From positions 123,581-187,580 of the forward strand of contig NZ_QVLS01000013.1 in the NCBI RefSeq assembly GCF_003417535.1: a stretch of 64,000 bases of DNA. The letters are read 5' to 3'. Shown here one piece after another: positions 1 through 9,585 of the stretch. The position numbers and the translations under genes are program-made. Numbering within the stretch: the first letter of the stretch is position 1; the number at the start of each line of letters is the position of its first letter. The notes under the pieces were generated by a model, which worked only from the letters and a program-made list of their open reading frames with translations, had not been told where the DNA came from and searched no databases. Source of the stretch: Hydrogenophaga borbori (lineage in GTDB: Bacteria; Pseudomonadota; Gammaproteobacteria; Burkholderiales; Burkholderiaceae_C).

Positions 1-467
1 TGCATGGCGCCATCCACCGCCTGTTCCTCTGCTGGGACGGCAGCGCCCCCGCCGCGGACCACGCGCTCTGGGACGAGGCCCTGACCAGCGCCTGCGGACT
101 GCTGGCCCTGCGGCACGGCAACCGCCAGCCGGGCGGCTCCGGCCTCGACACCCTCGGCCTGGCGCGGGCGCGCGAGCGCCTGCTCGACGGCCTGGAGCGA
201 GCGCCCGACCTGGACGAGCTGGCCAGCCTGGCCGGCCTGTCGCGCTTCCAGCTCGTGCGCCAGTTCGCGCGCGCGCACGGTCTGCCGCCCTTCGCCTGGC
301 TGCAGCAGCAGCGGCTGGGCCGGGCGCGGGCGCTGATCGCCGCCGGCACGCCGCTGAGCGAGGCCGCCCTGGCCTGCGGCTTCGCCGACCAAAGCCACCT
401 GAACCGCCACTTCGTGCGCTGCTTCGGCTTCACCCCCGGCGCCTGGCGCCGCGCCTGGCTGCAATAA
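1..467 (+). CDS. AraC-family transcriptional regulator, 3' part only
   Basis: The reading frame is open from base 3 and ends at TAA 465-467; the start lies outside the window. The visible 154 residues end in a typical AraC/XylS DNA-binding module: a first helix-turn-helix around LDELASLAGLSRFQLVRQF, and a second around LSEAALACGFADQSHLNRHF followed by FGFTPGAWRR, the conserved C-terminal signature. The N-terminal effector-binding part is cut off, so the ligand is unknown. A LysE-type exporter gene starts 85 bases downstream on the same strand; this pairing is common and suggests the regulator controls the exporter (inference). Confidence 0.9.
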   Translation, partial: HGAIHRLFLCWDGSAPAADHALWDEALTSACGLLALRHGNRQPGGSGLDTLGLARARERLLDGLERAPDLDELASLAGLSRFQLVRQFARAHGLPPFAWLQQQRLGRARALIAAGTPLSEAALACGFADQSHLNRHFVRCFGFTPGAWRRAWLQ

Positions 468-552
468 CGTTCAAGACGGCCCGCGCGCGGCGCGCCAGGA
501 TTCGCCCGCGGCCCGGCTCATCGGGCCGCGCCGTCGACACCCGGAGCGCCGC

Positions 553-1167
553 ATGCCCAGCCTCGAATTCCTCCTCACCTCCGCCGTCGTGGTGGTCACG
601 CCCGGCGCGGGCGTGCTGTTCACCGTCTCCACCGGCCTGTCGCAGGGGCGGCTCGCCAGCGCCTATGCCTCGCTGGGCTGCACACTGGGCATCCTGCCGC
701 ACATGGCCGCCACCGCCCTGGGCCTGGCCGCCGTGATGCACGCGGGCGCCCTGGCCTTCCAGCTGCTCAAGCTGGCCGGCGTGCTCTACCTGCTGTTCCT
801 CGCCTGGATGACCTGGCGCGACCGCTCGGCCTTCGCCGCCGCCCCGGGCACGCCCCCGCAGTCGCCGCTGCGCCTGGTCGCCAAGGCGGTGCTGGTCAAC
901 GCGCTCAACCCCAAGCTGACCTTGTTCTTCTTCGCCTTCCTGCCGCAATTCATGGACCCGGCCGACCCGGCGCCCCTGCGGCAGTTCGCCGTGTTGGGCG
1001 CGGTCTTCATGCTCATGACACTGGCCGTGTTCGTGGCCTACGGAGCGCTTGCCGACGCCTTCCGCCAGCGCGTGCTGGCCTCGCGGCGCACGCAGGACGC
1101 GCTGCGCCGCGGCTTCTCGGCCGCCTTCGCGCTGATGGCCGCCAAGCTCGCGCTGAGCGGGCGCTGA
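553..1167 (+). CDS. LysE/RhtB-family amino-acid exporter
   Basis: 204 residues, the usual length for the LysE/RhtB translocator family of inner-membrane exporters of amino acids or derivatives. The start (MPSLEFLLTSAVVVVTPGAG) carries the family's N-terminal helix followed by the TPG motif. Several hydrophobic helices follow, with a conserved NPKLTLFFFAFLPQF segment near residues 117-131. The substrate cannot be read from sequence. The gene follows an AraC-type regulator on the same strand. The stop is 17 bases from the convergent purN stop. Confidence 0.88.
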   Translation: MPSLEFLLTSAVVVVTPGAGVLFTVSTGLSQGRLASAYASLGCTLGILPHMAATALGLAAVMHAGALAFQLLKLAGVLYLLFLAWMTWRDRSAFAAAPGTPPQSPLRLVAKAVLVNALNPKLTLFFFAFLPQFMDPADPAPLRQFAVLGAVFMLMTLAVFVAYGALADAFRQRVLASRRTQDALRRGFSAAFALMAAKLALSGR

Positions 1168-1184
1168 GCCGCCCGGACAGGCCC

Positions 1185-1781
1185 TCAGCCGCCCGCCAGG
1201 CAGCGCTCCACGGCGCGCGGGTAGATCAGGTGCTCCTGCGTGAGCACCCGCGCCGCCAGCGCCTCGGCCGTGTCGCCGGGCAGCACGGGCACCACGGCCT
1301 GCGCCAGGATCTCGCCATGGTCGAGTTCGCCGGTGACGCGGTGCACCGTGGCGCCGGCCACGCGGCAGCCCATCTCGATGGCGCGCTGGTGCGTCTTCAG
1401 GCCAGGGAAGGCCGGCAACAGGCTGGGGTGGATATTGAGCAGGCGGCCGTCGTAGTGGTGCACGAAGCCCGGTGTGAGGATGCGCATGAAGCCCGCCAGC
1501 AGCACCAGCGCGGGCGCGTGGGCGTCGATGGCGGCCATGAGCGCGGCGTCGAAGGCCTCGCGGTCGGCGTGCCGCTTGTGGTCGACCACCGCGGTGGCCA
1601 GCCCGCGTTCGCGGGCCCAGGCGAGGCCGGCGGCGTCGGGCCGGTTGCTCAGCACCGCCACCACGCCCGCGCCAAAGCGCTCGCCCCAGAGGTCCCGCAC
1701 CGACGCCTCCACCAGGGCGGCCATGTTCGAGCCGCTGCCCGAGATGAGGATGACGATCGGACGGGCTGGGCGCGCTGGCAT
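1185..1781 (-). CDS. purN: Phosphoribosylglycinamide formyltransferase (GAR transformylase)
   Basis: Transfers a formyl group from 10-formyltetrahydrofolate to glycinamide ribonucleotide, the third step of de novo purine synthesis; cytosolic. From the ATG at 1781 the product is 198 residues. It contains the N-terminal strand and phosphate loop (IVILISGSGSNMAALVEA), the catalytic segment LLAGFMRILTPGFV and INIHPSLLPAF-like sequence (LLNIHPSLLPAFPG), and GATVHRVTGELDHGEIL with the catalytic His/Asp. A TTG start 54 bases upstream is possible but adds a poorly conserved Arg/Ser-rich stretch. No strong ribosome-binding site is visible for either. It is convergent with the LysE gene and shares a short intergenic region with the divergent acyl-CoA dehydrogenase. 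Confidence 0.95.
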   Translation of the reverse strand: MPARPARPIVILISGSGSNMAALVEASVRDLWGERFGAGVVAVLSNRPDAAGLAWARERGLATAVVDHKRHADREAFDAALMAAIDAHAPALVLLAGFMRILTPGFVHHYDGRLLNIHPSLLPAFPGLKTHQRAIEMGCRVAGATVHRVTGELDHGEILAQAVVPVLPGDTAEALAARVLTQEHLIYPRAVERCLAGG

Positions 1782-1907
1782 GGGGCGGGAGTGTAATGAG
1801 GCCGGCCGGCGGCTTGTCGCCGCCTCGACACGCAAAAAACGAACGGTCGTGCGAAACTCGATTCACACGCAACCCGGGGCCCATCGGGCCCCCCGAGGAG
1901 ACACACG

Positions 1908-3089
1908 ATGGATCTGGCCTTCACGCCTGAGGAGCAGGCGTTTCGCGACGAGATACGCGCCTGGGTGCGCGCTAACCTGCCTGCCGAGATCAGCCACAAG
2001 GTGCACAACGCCCTGCGCCTGACGCGCGACGACATGCAGCGCTGGGCAAAGATCCTGGGCAAGAAGGGCTGGCTGGGCTACGGCTGGCCCCAACAGTTCG
2101 GCGGCCCGGGCTGGAGCGCGGTGCAGAAGCACCTGTTCGAGGAGGAATGCGCCCTGGCCGGTGCGCCGCGCATCGTGCCCTTCGGGCCGGTGATGGTGGC
2201 GCCGGTCATCATGGCCTTCGGCAACAAGGAACAACAAGAACGCTTCCTGCCCGGCATCGCCAGCGGCGAGGTCTGGTGGAGCCAGGGTTACAGCGAACCG
2301 GGCTCGGGCTCGGACCTGGCCTCGCTCAAGACGCGCGCCGAGCGCCGGGGCGACAAGTACATCGTCAACGGCCAGAAGACCTGGACCACCCTGGGCCAGT
2401 ACGGCGACTGGATGTTCAACCTCGTGCGCACCAGCACCGAGGGCAAGCCGCAGACCGGCATCTCCTTCCTGCTGCTGGACATGAAGTCCAAGGGCGTCTC
2501 GGTGCGCCCCATCAAGCTGCTGGACGGCGAATGCGAGGTCAACGAGGTCTTCTTCGACAACGTCGAGGTGCCGGCCGAGAACCTGATCGGCGAGGAGAAC
2601 AAGGGCTGGACCTACGCCAAGCACCTGCTCAGCCACGAGCGCACCAACATCGCCGACGTGAACCGCGCCAAGCGCGAGCTGGAGCGCCTCAAGCGCATTG
2701 CCAAGACCGAGGGCGTGTGGGACGACACCCGCTTTCGCGACCAGATCGCGCTGCTCGAGGTGGACGTGGTGGCACTGGAGATGCTGGTGCTGCGCGTGCT
2801 CTCGGCCGAGAAGTCGGGCAAGAACTCGCTGGACATCGCCGGCCTGCTCAAGATCCGCGGCAGCGAAATCCAGCAGCGCTACAGCGAACTCATGATGCTG
2901 GCCGCGGGCCCCTACAGCCTGCCCTTCATCGAGGAGGCCATGGAAGCCGGCTGGCAGGGCGACTTCCCGGGCGGCGTGCTGGCCAATGCGCCGCTCGCCT
3001 CCACCTACTTCAACATGCGCAAGACCACGATCTACGGCGGCTCCAACGAGGTGCAGCGCAACATCGTGGCGCAGACCGTGCTGGGCTGA
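1908..3089 (+). CDS. Acyl-CoA dehydrogenase, PimC-like (large subunit type)
   Basis: 393-residue FAD-dependent acyl-CoA dehydrogenase. The N-terminal MDLAFTPEEQAFRDEIRAWV, the FAD/substrate motif QGYSEPGSGSDLASLKTRAE (about residues 126-145) and the C-terminal TTIYGGSNEVQRNIVAQTVLG identify the family. The sequence resembles the large subunit of pimeloyl-CoA dehydrogenase (PimC) as I remember it. An AGGAG-type site (GAGGAGACACACG) precedes the ATG. A second, diverged acyl-CoA dehydrogenase starts 10 bases after the stop, so the two probably form one operon and perhaps a heteromeric enzyme, as in PimC/PimD. The physiological substrate is not determined. Confidence 0.9.
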   Translation: MDLAFTPEEQAFRDEIRAWVRANLPAEISHKVHNALRLTRDDMQRWAKILGKKGWLGYGWPQQFGGPGWSAVQKHLFEEECALAGAPRIVPFGPVMVAPVIMAFGNKEQQERFLPGIASGEVWWSQGYSEPGSGSDLASLKTRAERRGDKYIVNGQKTWTTLGQYGDWMFNLVRTSTEGKPQTGISFLLLDMKSKGVSVRPIKLLDGECEVNEVFFDNVEVPAENLIGEENKGWTYAKHLLSHERTNIADVNRAKRELERLKRIAKTEGVWDDTRFRDQIALLEVDVVALEMLVLRVLSAEKSGKNSLDIAGLLKIRGSEIQQRYSELMMLAAGPYSLPFIEEAMEAGWQGDFPGGVLANAPLASTYFNMRKTTIYGGSNEVQRNIVAQTVLG

Positions 3090-3099
3090 GGAGACAAGA

Positions 3100-4215
3100 A
3101 TGGACTTCGATTTTTCCGACGACCAGGTCGCGCTGCGCGACGCCGTGCAGAAGTGGGTGGAGAAGGCCTACGGCTTCGAGCGCCGCCGCGCCATCGTGCA
3201 AGCCGGCGGTTTCGAGCGCGGCGCCTATGGCGAACTCGCCGAACTCGGCCTGACCGGCCTGTATGTGGACGAAGGCCACGGCGGTCTGGGCATGGGCCCG
3301 GTCGAGGCCATGGTGGTGATGGAGGAGCTGGGCCGCGGCATCGTGCTCGAGCCGCTGGCGCAGACGCTCATCGCCAGCGGCGCGATCGGCGCCTACGGCG
3401 CGGACGACGTCAAGGCCGGATGGCTGCCCCGCATCGCCAGCGGCGAGGCCCTGGTGGTGCTGGCGCTGCAGGAGCGTGGCGCGCGCTACCGACTCGACCG
3501 CCTCGCCGCCACCGCGAGCCAGGCGGGCGGCGCCTGGACCGTGTCCGGCCACAAGCACCTGGTGGCCGCGGCCGACCGCGCCGACGCCTTCCTGGTGCCC
3601 GCCGTGGCCAATGGCCAACCCGCCCTCTTCCTGGTGGAGGCCGGCGCCAGCGGTGTGAAGACCACCGGCTACCCCACGCAGGACGGCAGCCGCGCCGGCG
3701 ACCTGGTGCTGGACAAGGCCCCGGCCGTGCTGGTCACCGCCAATGGTCAGGCCGCGCTGGAGCACGCGGTGGACGTGGGCATCGCCGCCACCTGCGCCGA
3801 GGGCGTGGGCGTGATGGAGCAGACGCTGGCGCTCACGGTGGACTACATGAACACGCGCAAGCAGTTCGGCGTGGCCATCGCCAGCTTCCAGGCCCTGCGC
3901 CACCGCGTGGCCGACATGAAGATGCAGCTGGAGCTGGCCCGCTCCATGAGCTACTACGCCAGCCTGAAGCTCAACGCCCCCGCGGCCGAGCGCCGCGCCG
4001 CCATGGCCCGCGCCAAGGTGCAGCTGGGCAACGCCATGCGCTTCATCGGCCAGCAATCGGTGCAGCTGCACGGCGGCATCGGCGTGACCGACGAGTACAT
4101 CGGCAGCCACTACTTCAAGAAGCTCACCCAGCTGGAAATGACGTTCGGCGACACCCTGCACCACCTGGGCGAGGTGTCCGGGCGCATGCAGGACACCGCT
4201 GGCGTGTTCGCCTGA
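3100..4215 (+). CDS. Acyl-CoA dehydrogenase, PimD-like (small subunit type)
   Basis: 371 residues from the ATG at 3100, which is preceded by GAGGAGACAAGA. It begins MDFDFSDDQVALRDAVQKWV and ends in the acyl-CoA dehydrogenase C-terminal helical domain (QQSVQLHGGIGVTDEYIGSH). The middle FAD motif is weak compared with its upstream partner, as expected for the small-subunit type of paired dehydrogenases (PimD-like). Only 10 bases separate it from the PimC-like gene, so it is very likely co-transcribed. Whether it keeps independent catalytic activity is uncertain. Confidence 0.88.
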   Translation: MDFDFSDDQVALRDAVQKWVEKAYGFERRRAIVQAGGFERGAYGELAELGLTGLYVDEGHGGLGMGPVEAMVVMEELGRGIVLEPLAQTLIASGAIGAYGADDVKAGWLPRIASGEALVVLALQERGARYRLDRLAATASQAGGAWTVSGHKHLVAAADRADAFLVPAVANGQPALFLVEAGASGVKTTGYPTQDGSRAGDLVLDKAPAVLVTANGQAALEHAVDVGIAATCAEGVGVMEQTLALTVDYMNTRKQFGVAIASFQALRHRVADMKMQLELARSMSYYASLKLNAPAAERRAAMARAKVQLGNAMRFIGQQSVQLHGGIGVTDEYIGSHYFKKLTQLEMTFGDTLHHLGEVSGRMQDTAGVFA

Positions 4216-4233
4216 ACGGGCGCGGCTGCGCGC

Positions 4234-4791
4234 CTAGGCGTGCAGCCGCGAGCTCTTCGGCAGGTGCGCCATCAGGAACTCCATCTGGTCCGCCAGGATG
4301 CGGCGGTTGCGCAGGATGAAGTCCTCCCACAGGCTGGGCACGTAGGGCGTGTACAGCAGCGGCATGTGCGCCTGCTCGGGCGTGCGGTTGCCCTTGCGGT
4401 GGTTGCACGACTTGCAGGCCGTCACCACGTTCATCCAGGTGTCGCGCCCGTTCTGGCCGAAGGGCACGATGTGCTCGCGCGTCAGGTCTTCCTCGTGGAA
4501 GTGATGGCCGCAATAGGCGCAGACGTTGCGGTCGCGCGAGAACAGCTTCTGGTTCGTGAGCGTGGGCCGCAGCTCGAAGGGGTTGATGCGCGGCACGCCC
4601 TGGGTGCCGATGATCGAGTTGACCGTGATCACCGACTGCAGGCCCGTGACGGCGTTGTGGCCACCGTGGAACACCGCGATCTCGGCACCCGCCTCCCAGC
4701 GCACCTCCTCGGCCGCGTAGTGCAACACGGCTTCTTCGAGGCTGATCCAGGACTGGGGCAGTCCCTGCGCCGAAAGCTTCAAGACCTTCAA
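4234..4791 (-). CDS. HNH endonuclease family protein (TTG start)
   Basis: 185 residues when started at the TTG at 4791. This start is chosen because GAAGGAGCCC sits just upstream at proper distance and the N-terminus then reads (M)KVLKLSAQGLPQSWISLEEA, the usual beginning of this family. The C-terminal half has the zinc-finger-like HNH nuclease core: CAYCGHHFHEEDLTREHIVP, then a conserved Asn, then CKSCNHRKGNRTPEQA. Such stand-alone HNH proteins are widespread in Burkholderiales and their role is not established. Nothing around it suggests phage or restriction. It is convergent with the acyl-CoA dehydrogenase pair and divergent from ribF. Confidence 0.88.
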   Translation of the reverse strand: MKVLKLSAQGLPQSWISLEEAVLHYAAEEVRWEAGAEIAVFHGGHNAVTGLQSVITVNSIIGTQGVPRINPFELRPTLTNQKLFSRDRNVCAYCGHHFHEEDLTREHIVPFGQNGRDTWMNVVTACKSCNHRKGNRTPEQAHMPLLYTPYVPSLWEDFILRNRRILADQMEFLMAHLPKSSRLHA

Positions 4792-4954
4792 AACGGGCTC
4801 CTTCGTGCGTCTAGACACCGGAAAGGTCCGGAACCCGCATGGGGCCCGGGGCCTGCGTTTTCGTGTGCCAATATAACAACCTTCGACGACGAATCCGCGT
4901 CCATGCGGGACAAGCCCCCGCGATGTGACAAACCTTCCCGCCCCGCCCTTCCCC

Positions 4955-6019
4955 ATGCAAATCCTCCGCGGCCTCTGGAACCGCCCCCACGGCACGCCCG
5001 ACAGCGTGCGCGGCTGCGCCCTCACCATCGGCAACTTCGACGGCGTGCACCGTGGCCACCAGGCCATGCTGGCGCTGCTGCGCAACGAGGCCCGCCACCG
5101 CGGCGTGCCCAGCTGCGTGATGACCTTCGAGCCGCACCCGCGCGACTACTTCGCCGCCCGCCACCGCAAGCCCGAGCTGGCGCCCGCGCGCATCGCCACC
5201 CTGCGCGACAAGCTGGAGGAGTTGCAGCGCTGCGGGGTGGACCGCTGCGTGATCCTGCCCTTCAACGAGCGCCTGGCCTCTCAGACCGCCGCCTCCTTCA
5301 TCGAGGACACCCTGGTCGGCGCCCTGGGCGTGCGCTACGTGCTGGTGGGCGATGACTTCCGCTTCGGGGCCCAGCGCGCGGGCGACTACGCCATGCTCGA
5401 CGCGGCCGGCGCGCGCCAGGGCTTCGACGTGGCGCGCATGCAGAGCTACGAGGTGCACGGCCTGCGCGTGTCCAGTTCGGCCGTGCGCGAGGCCCTGGCC
5501 GAAGGCCGCCTGGACGACGCCGCCGCCCTGCTGGGCCGGCCCTACGCCATCAGCGGCCACGTGGTCCACGGGCGCCAGCTGGGCCGGGCGCTGGCCGAGT
5601 CCGCCCCGGGTCGCCACGACGGCTTTCGCACCCTCAACCTGCGCTTCGCGCACTGGAAGCCGGCCGCCAGCGGCATCTTCGCGGTGCTGGTGCACGGTCT
5701 GTGGGACGAGCCCCTGCGCGGCGTGGCCAACCTGGGCGTGCGGCCCTCGCTGGACCCGAACGACGTCAACGGCGGGCGTGTGCTGCTGGAAACCCATTGC
5801 CTGGACTGGCCCGCGGCCTTGTCCCAGCGCCTGCCCGGCGGGGAGGCCTACGGTAAAATCGTGCGCGTGGAACTGCTGCACAAACTGCACGACGAGTTGA
5901 AGTACGACAGCCTCGATGCCCTCACGCAAGGCATCGCCAAGGACGTCGCCGACGCCCGCGCGTTCTTCGAGGCCATGCACGGCCGCACGCACCGGCAGAC
6001 CACACGCGACCGAATTTGA
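4955..6019 (+). CDS. ribF: Bifunctional riboflavin kinase / FAD synthetase
   Basis: 354 residues from the ATG at 4955 (MQILRGLWNR); an upstream GTG at 4925 in frame is less likely. The N-terminal FAD-synthetase domain shows ALTIGNFDGVHRGHQAML near residues 24-41 and VLVGDDFRFGAQRAGD near residues 129-144. The C-terminal riboflavin kinase domain shows RPYAISGHVVHGRQLGR and VANLGVRPSLDPND. It makes FMN and FAD from riboflavin in the cytosol. It heads the common ribF-ileS-lspA order. A perfect inverted repeat starts at its last base. Confidence 0.96.
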   Translation: MQILRGLWNRPHGTPDSVRGCALTIGNFDGVHRGHQAMLALLRNEARHRGVPSCVMTFEPHPRDYFAARHRKPELAPARIATLRDKLEELQRCGVDRCVILPFNERLASQTAASFIEDTLVGALGVRYVLVGDDFRFGAQRAGDYAMLDAAGARQGFDVARMQSYEVHGLRVSSSAVREALAEGRLDDAAALLGRPYAISGHVVHGRQLGRALAESAPGRHDGFRTLNLRFAHWKPAASGIFAVLVHGLWDEPLRGVANLGVRPSLDPNDVNGGRVLLETHCLDWPAALSQRLPGGEAYGKIVRVELLHKLHDELKYDSLDALTQGIAKDVADARAFFEAMHGRTHRQTTRDRI

Positions 6020-6040
6020 CGACCGCCCCCTGGCGGTCGT
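6019..6040 (+). promoter_or_regulatory. Perfect 9-bp inverted repeat between ribF and ileS
   Basis: ACGACCGCC, a four-base loop CCCT, and GGCGGTCGT form a perfect hairpin beginning at the last base of the ribF stop codon and lying about 97 bases before ileS. No T-run follows, so it is a weak candidate for an intrinsic terminator. It could be an attenuating or mRNA-stabilising stem. Confidence 0.5.
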
Positions 6041-6136
6041 TGCCCTTTCACAGGCTCGGGGCACGCGCCCGTCGTCTCCCTTTTCCCGCCCACGCCCCGT
6101 GGGCCGAGCTTGGCCCCTGCGATCACGCCACACACC

Positions 6137-8992
6137 ATGTCCGAGACGAAGAACGCCTACCCCGTCAACCTGCTGGACACGCCCTTCCCCATGCGCGGCG
6201 ACCTGCCCAAGCGCGAGCCGGGCTGGGTCAAGCAATGGAACGACGAGGGCCTGTACCAGCGCCTGCGCGACGCGCGCCGCGGCGCTCCGCTGTTCGTGCT
6301 GCACGACGGCCCGCCCTACGCCAACGGCCAGATCCACATGGGCCACGCCGTCAACAAGGTGCTCAAGGACATGATCGTCAAGAGCCGCCAGCTGGCCGGC
6401 TTTGACGCGCAGTACATCCCGGGCTGGGACTGCCACGGCCTGCCGATCGAGAACGCGATCGAGAAGAAGCACGGCCGCCACCTCAGCCGCGACGAGATGC
6501 AGGCCAAGAGCCGCGCCTACGCCACAGAGCAGATCGACCAGCAGCGCGCCGACTTCAAGCGCCTGGGCATCCTGGGCGACTGGGAGCGCCCGTACCTCAC
6601 CATGGCCCCGGCCAACGAGGCCGGCGAGATCCGCGCCTTCAAGCGCGTGATCGAGCGCGGCTTCGTCTACCGGGGCCTCAAGCCCGTGTACTGGTGCTTC
6701 GACTGCGGCAGCTCGCTCGCCGAATTCGAGATCGAGTACGCCGACAAGCAGAGCGACACGCTGGACGTGGCCTTCGAGACCGACGACGCCGGAAAGCTCG
6801 CCGCCGCCTTCGGCCTGGCCGCCCTGCCGCCCGGCAAAAGCGGCTTCGCCGTCATCTGGACCACCACCGCCTGGACCATCCCGGCCAACCAGGCGCTCAA
6901 CGCCCACCCCGAGCTCAGCTACGCCCTGGTCGACACGCCCAAGGGCTGCCTGGTGCTGGCCGAAACCCTGGTCGAGAAGTGTCTGGAGCGCTTCGGGCTG
7001 CAAGGCACGGTCCTGGCCGTCACCCAGGGCGAGCAACTGGGCGGCCTGAACTTCCGCCACCCGCTGTACGAGGCAGACAAGGGCTACCGGCGCCTGTCGC
7101 CCGTGTACCTGGCCGACTACGTGAGCGACAGCGACGGCACGGGCATCGTGCACTCCTCGCCCGCCTACGGCCTGGACGACTTCAACTCCTGCATCAGCAA
7201 CGGCCTCAAGGTCGAGGACGTGCTCAACCCCGTGCAAGGCAACGGCGTCTACGCGGCCGACTTCCCGCTGTTCGGCGGCCAGCACATCTGGAAGGCCGTG
7301 CCCCACATCATCGCGGCACTCAAGGCCGCCGGCCGGCTCATGAGCACCGTGGGCATCACCCACAGCTACCCGCACTGCTGGCGCCACAAGACGCCGGTGA
7401 TCTACCGCGCCGCCGCGCAGTGGTTCATCCGCATGGACGAGGGCGAGGGCGTGTTCACCAAGGACAAGGCGCCCAAGACCCTGCGCCAGACCGCGCTCGA
7501 GGCCATCGACCACACCGGCTTCTACCCCGAGAACGGCCGCGCGCGCCTGCGCGACATGATCGCCAACCGGCCCGACTGGTGCATCTCGCGCCAGCGCAGC
7601 TGGGGCGTGCCCATCCCCTTCTTCCTGCACAAGGCCACGGGCGAGCTGCACCCGCGCACCATGGAGATCCTCGACCAGGCCGCCGCCATCGTCGAGAAAG
7701 GCGGCATCGAGGCCTGGAGCCGCGCCACCACCGAAGAGATCCTGGGCGCCGACGACGCGCCGCACTACGACAAGAGCAGCGACATCCTGGAGGTCTGGTT
7801 CGACTCCGGCTCCACCTTCTCGCACGTGCTGCGCGGCAGCCACGCGCACGCCTACCCCAACGGCGCCTTCCACTCGCAGGGCCCCGAGGCCGACCTCTAC
7901 CTCGAAGGCCACGACCAGCACCGCGGCTGGTTCCACAGCTCGCTGCTGCTGGGCTGCGCCCTGTTCGACCGCGCGCCCTACCGCGGCCTGCTCACGCACG
8001 GCTTCACGGTGGACAGCCAGGGCCGCAAGATGAGCAAGTCGCTGGGCAATGGCATCGACCCGCAGGACGTGAACAAGAAGCTGGGCGCCGAGATCATCCG
8101 CCTGTGGGTGGCCGCCAGCGACTACTCGGGCGACATCGCGGGCGACGACAAGATCCTCGCGCGCGTCGTCGATGCCTACCGCCGCATCCGCAACACCCTG
8201 CGCTTCCTGCTCGCCAACCTGAGCGACTTCGACGCCGCGACGCACGCCGTGCCGCTGAAGGACCTGCTGGAGATCGACCGCTGGGCCCTGGCGCGCACCG
8301 CGCAGTTCCAGGCCGAGGTGACCGCGCACTACGACCGCTACGAATTCCACCCCGTGGTGGCCAAGCTGCAAGTCTTCTGTTCCGAGGACCTGGGCGCCTT
8401 CTACCTCGACGTGCTCAAGGACCGGCTCTACACCAGCGCCCCCGGCAGCCATGCCCGCCGCAGCGCGCAGACCGCGCTGCACCTGGTCGCGCACGCCATG
8501 CTGCGCTGGATGGCGCCCTTCATGAGCTTCACCGCCGAGGAGGCCTGGCCGGTGCTCGCGGGCGCGGCCAACAAGGGCTCCATCTTCTTCGAGACCTGGG
8601 CCGATCTGCCGCCGCCCGAAGAAGGCCTGCTGGCCAAGTGGACGCGCCTGTGCGAGATCCGCAACCTCGCCAACAAGGAGATCGAGAACCTGCGCACCCA
8701 GGGCGCCGTCGGGTCCTCGCTGCAGGCCCTGCTCAGCATCACCGCGCCGGCCGACGACGCCGCGCTGCTGCGCTCGCTGGGTGACGACCTGCGCTTCGTC
8801 ACCATCACCTCGGCCGCGGACGTGGTCGACGGCGACGAACTGGCCGTGAAGGTCACCCCGGCCACCGCGCCCAAGTGCGAGCGCTGCTGGCACTACCGCG
8901 AGGACGTCGGCCAGGACCCGGCCCACCCCACGCTCTGCGGCCGCTGCACCAGCAACCTGTTCGGCGCGGGCGAAACCCGCACCGTGGCCTGA
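6137..8992 (+). CDS. ileS: Isoleucyl-tRNA synthetase
   Basis: 951 residues, full length for the bacterial type. Charges tRNA-Ile in the cytosol, with an editing domain that removes Val-tRNA-Ile. The class I HIGH motif is [15 protein letters not shown] (about residues 57-71), the KMSKS loop is [13 protein letters not shown] (about residues 629-641), and the C-terminal zinc finger has [12 protein letters not shown] and CGRCTSNL. The ATG at 6137 ([20 protein letters not shown]) is chosen over an upstream in-frame TTG. The stop TGA shares its A with the ATG of lspA, so the two are translationally coupled. Confidence 0.98.
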   Translation: MSETKNAYPVNLLDTPFPMRGDLPKREPGWVKQWNDEGLYQRLRDARRGAPLFVLHDGPPYANGQIHMGHAVNKVLKDMIVKSRQLAGFDAQYIPGWDCHGLPIENAIEKKHGRHLSRDEMQAKSRAYATEQIDQQRADFKRLGILGDWERPYLTMAPANEAGEIRAFKRVIERGFVYRGLKPVYWCFDCGSSLAEFEIEYADKQSDTLDVAFETDDAGKLAAAFGLAALPPGKSGFAVIWTTTAWTIPANQALNAHPELSYALVDTPKGCLVLAETLVEKCLERFGLQGTVLAVTQGEQLGGLNFRHPLYEADKGYRRLSPVYLADYVSDSDGTGIVHSSPAYGLDDFNSCISNGLKVEDVLNPVQGNGVYAADFPLFGGQHIWKAVPHIIAALKAAGRLMSTVGITHSYPHCWRHKTPVIYRAAAQWFIRMDEGEGVFTKDKAPKTLRQTALEAIDHTGFYPENGRARLRDMIANRPDWCISRQRSWGVPIPFFLHKATGELHPRTMEILDQAAAIVEKGGIEAWSRATTEEILGADDAPHYDKSSDILEVWFDSGSTFSHVLRGSHAHAYPNGAFHSQGPEADLYLEGHDQHRGWFHSSLLLGCALFDRAPYRGLLTHGFTVDSQGRKMSKSLGNGIDPQDVNKKLGAEIIRLWVAASDYSGDIAGDDKILARVVDAYRRIRNTLRFLLANLSDFDAATHAVPLKDLLEIDRWALARTAQFQAEVTAHYDRYEFHPVVAKLQVFCSEDLGAFYLDVLKDRLYTSAPGSHARRSAQTALHLVAHAMLRWMAPFMSFTAEEAWPVLAGAANKGSIFFETWADLPPPEEGLLAKWTRLCEIRNLANKEIENLRTQGAVGSSLQALLSITAPADDAALLRSLGDDLRFVTITSAADVVDGDELAVKVTPATAPKCERCWHYREDVGQDPAHPTLCGRCTSNLFGAGETRTVA

Positions 8993-9516
8993 TGGCACGC
9001 GCCAGCCTGCGCGCCATCGCGCCCTGGCTCGGCCTGGCCGCCGTGGCCTTCGCGCTGGACCAGCTCACCAAGTGGCTGATCCTGGCCACTTTCGCGCTGG
9101 GCGACAGCGTCGTGGTCACGTCCTTCTTCAACGTGGTGCGCGTGCACAACGAGGGCGCGGCCTTCTCCTTCCTCGCCGGCGCCAGCGGCTGGCAGCGCTG
9201 GTTCTTCACCGGCATCGGCGTCGCCGCCTCGGTCTTCATCGTCTGGATGCTGCGCAGCCACCCGGGGCAGCGGCTGTTCGCCTTTGCGCTGGCCTGCATC
9301 CTGGGCGGCGCCATCGGCAACGTGATCGACCGCCTGGTGCACGGCTACGTGGTGGACTGGCTGGACTTTCACTGGTCCTTCCTCGCCGGACTGTTCCCGG
9401 GCGGGCACTTCCCGTCCTTCAACCTGGCCGACACCTTCATTTCCATCGGCGCGGCCTGCCTGATCCTCGACGAGGTCCTGCGCGTGCGGAAGTCACGCGC
9501 CGCCCAGGCCCATTGA
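8992..9516 (+). CDS. lspA: Lipoprotein signal peptidase (signal peptidase II)
   Basis: 174 residues, an inner-membrane aspartic protease that cleaves prolipoprotein signal peptides after lipidation. Four hydrophobic helices are visible. The two catalytic aspartates lie in [19 protein letters not shown] (about residues 109-127) and [19 protein letters not shown]. The start overlaps the ileS stop by one base (TGATG), the classic ileS-lspA arrangement. Likely clients in the window include the lipobox-bearing products at 20786 and 31846. Confidence 0.97.
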   Translation: MARASLRAIAPWLGLAAVAFALDQLTKWLILATFALGDSVVVTSFFNVVRVHNEGAAFSFLAGASGWQRWFFTGIGVAASVFIVWMLRSHPGQRLFAFALACILGGAIGNVIDRLVHGYVVDWLDFHWSFLAGLFPGGHFPSFNLADTFISIGAACLILDEVLRVRKSRAAQAH

Positions 9517-9585
9517 GGCCGGCGCTCGCGGCCTCGGCCGCGCGATGACAGAATGCCCGCTCATTCGTCATCCGAGGAGACCCCC

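Noticed and set aside
4234..4791. HNH gene as sign of a prophage or restriction system
   Set aside because: No phage, terminase, methylase or integrase gene is nearby; this HNH family is usually stand-alone in these bacteria.
4811..8998. A 1395-codon open frame antisense to ribF and ileS
   Set aside because: It mirrors well-conserved genes; long antisense frames are expected in DNA of this GC content, and the translation is low-complexity (Val/Gly/His/Arg-rich) without domains.
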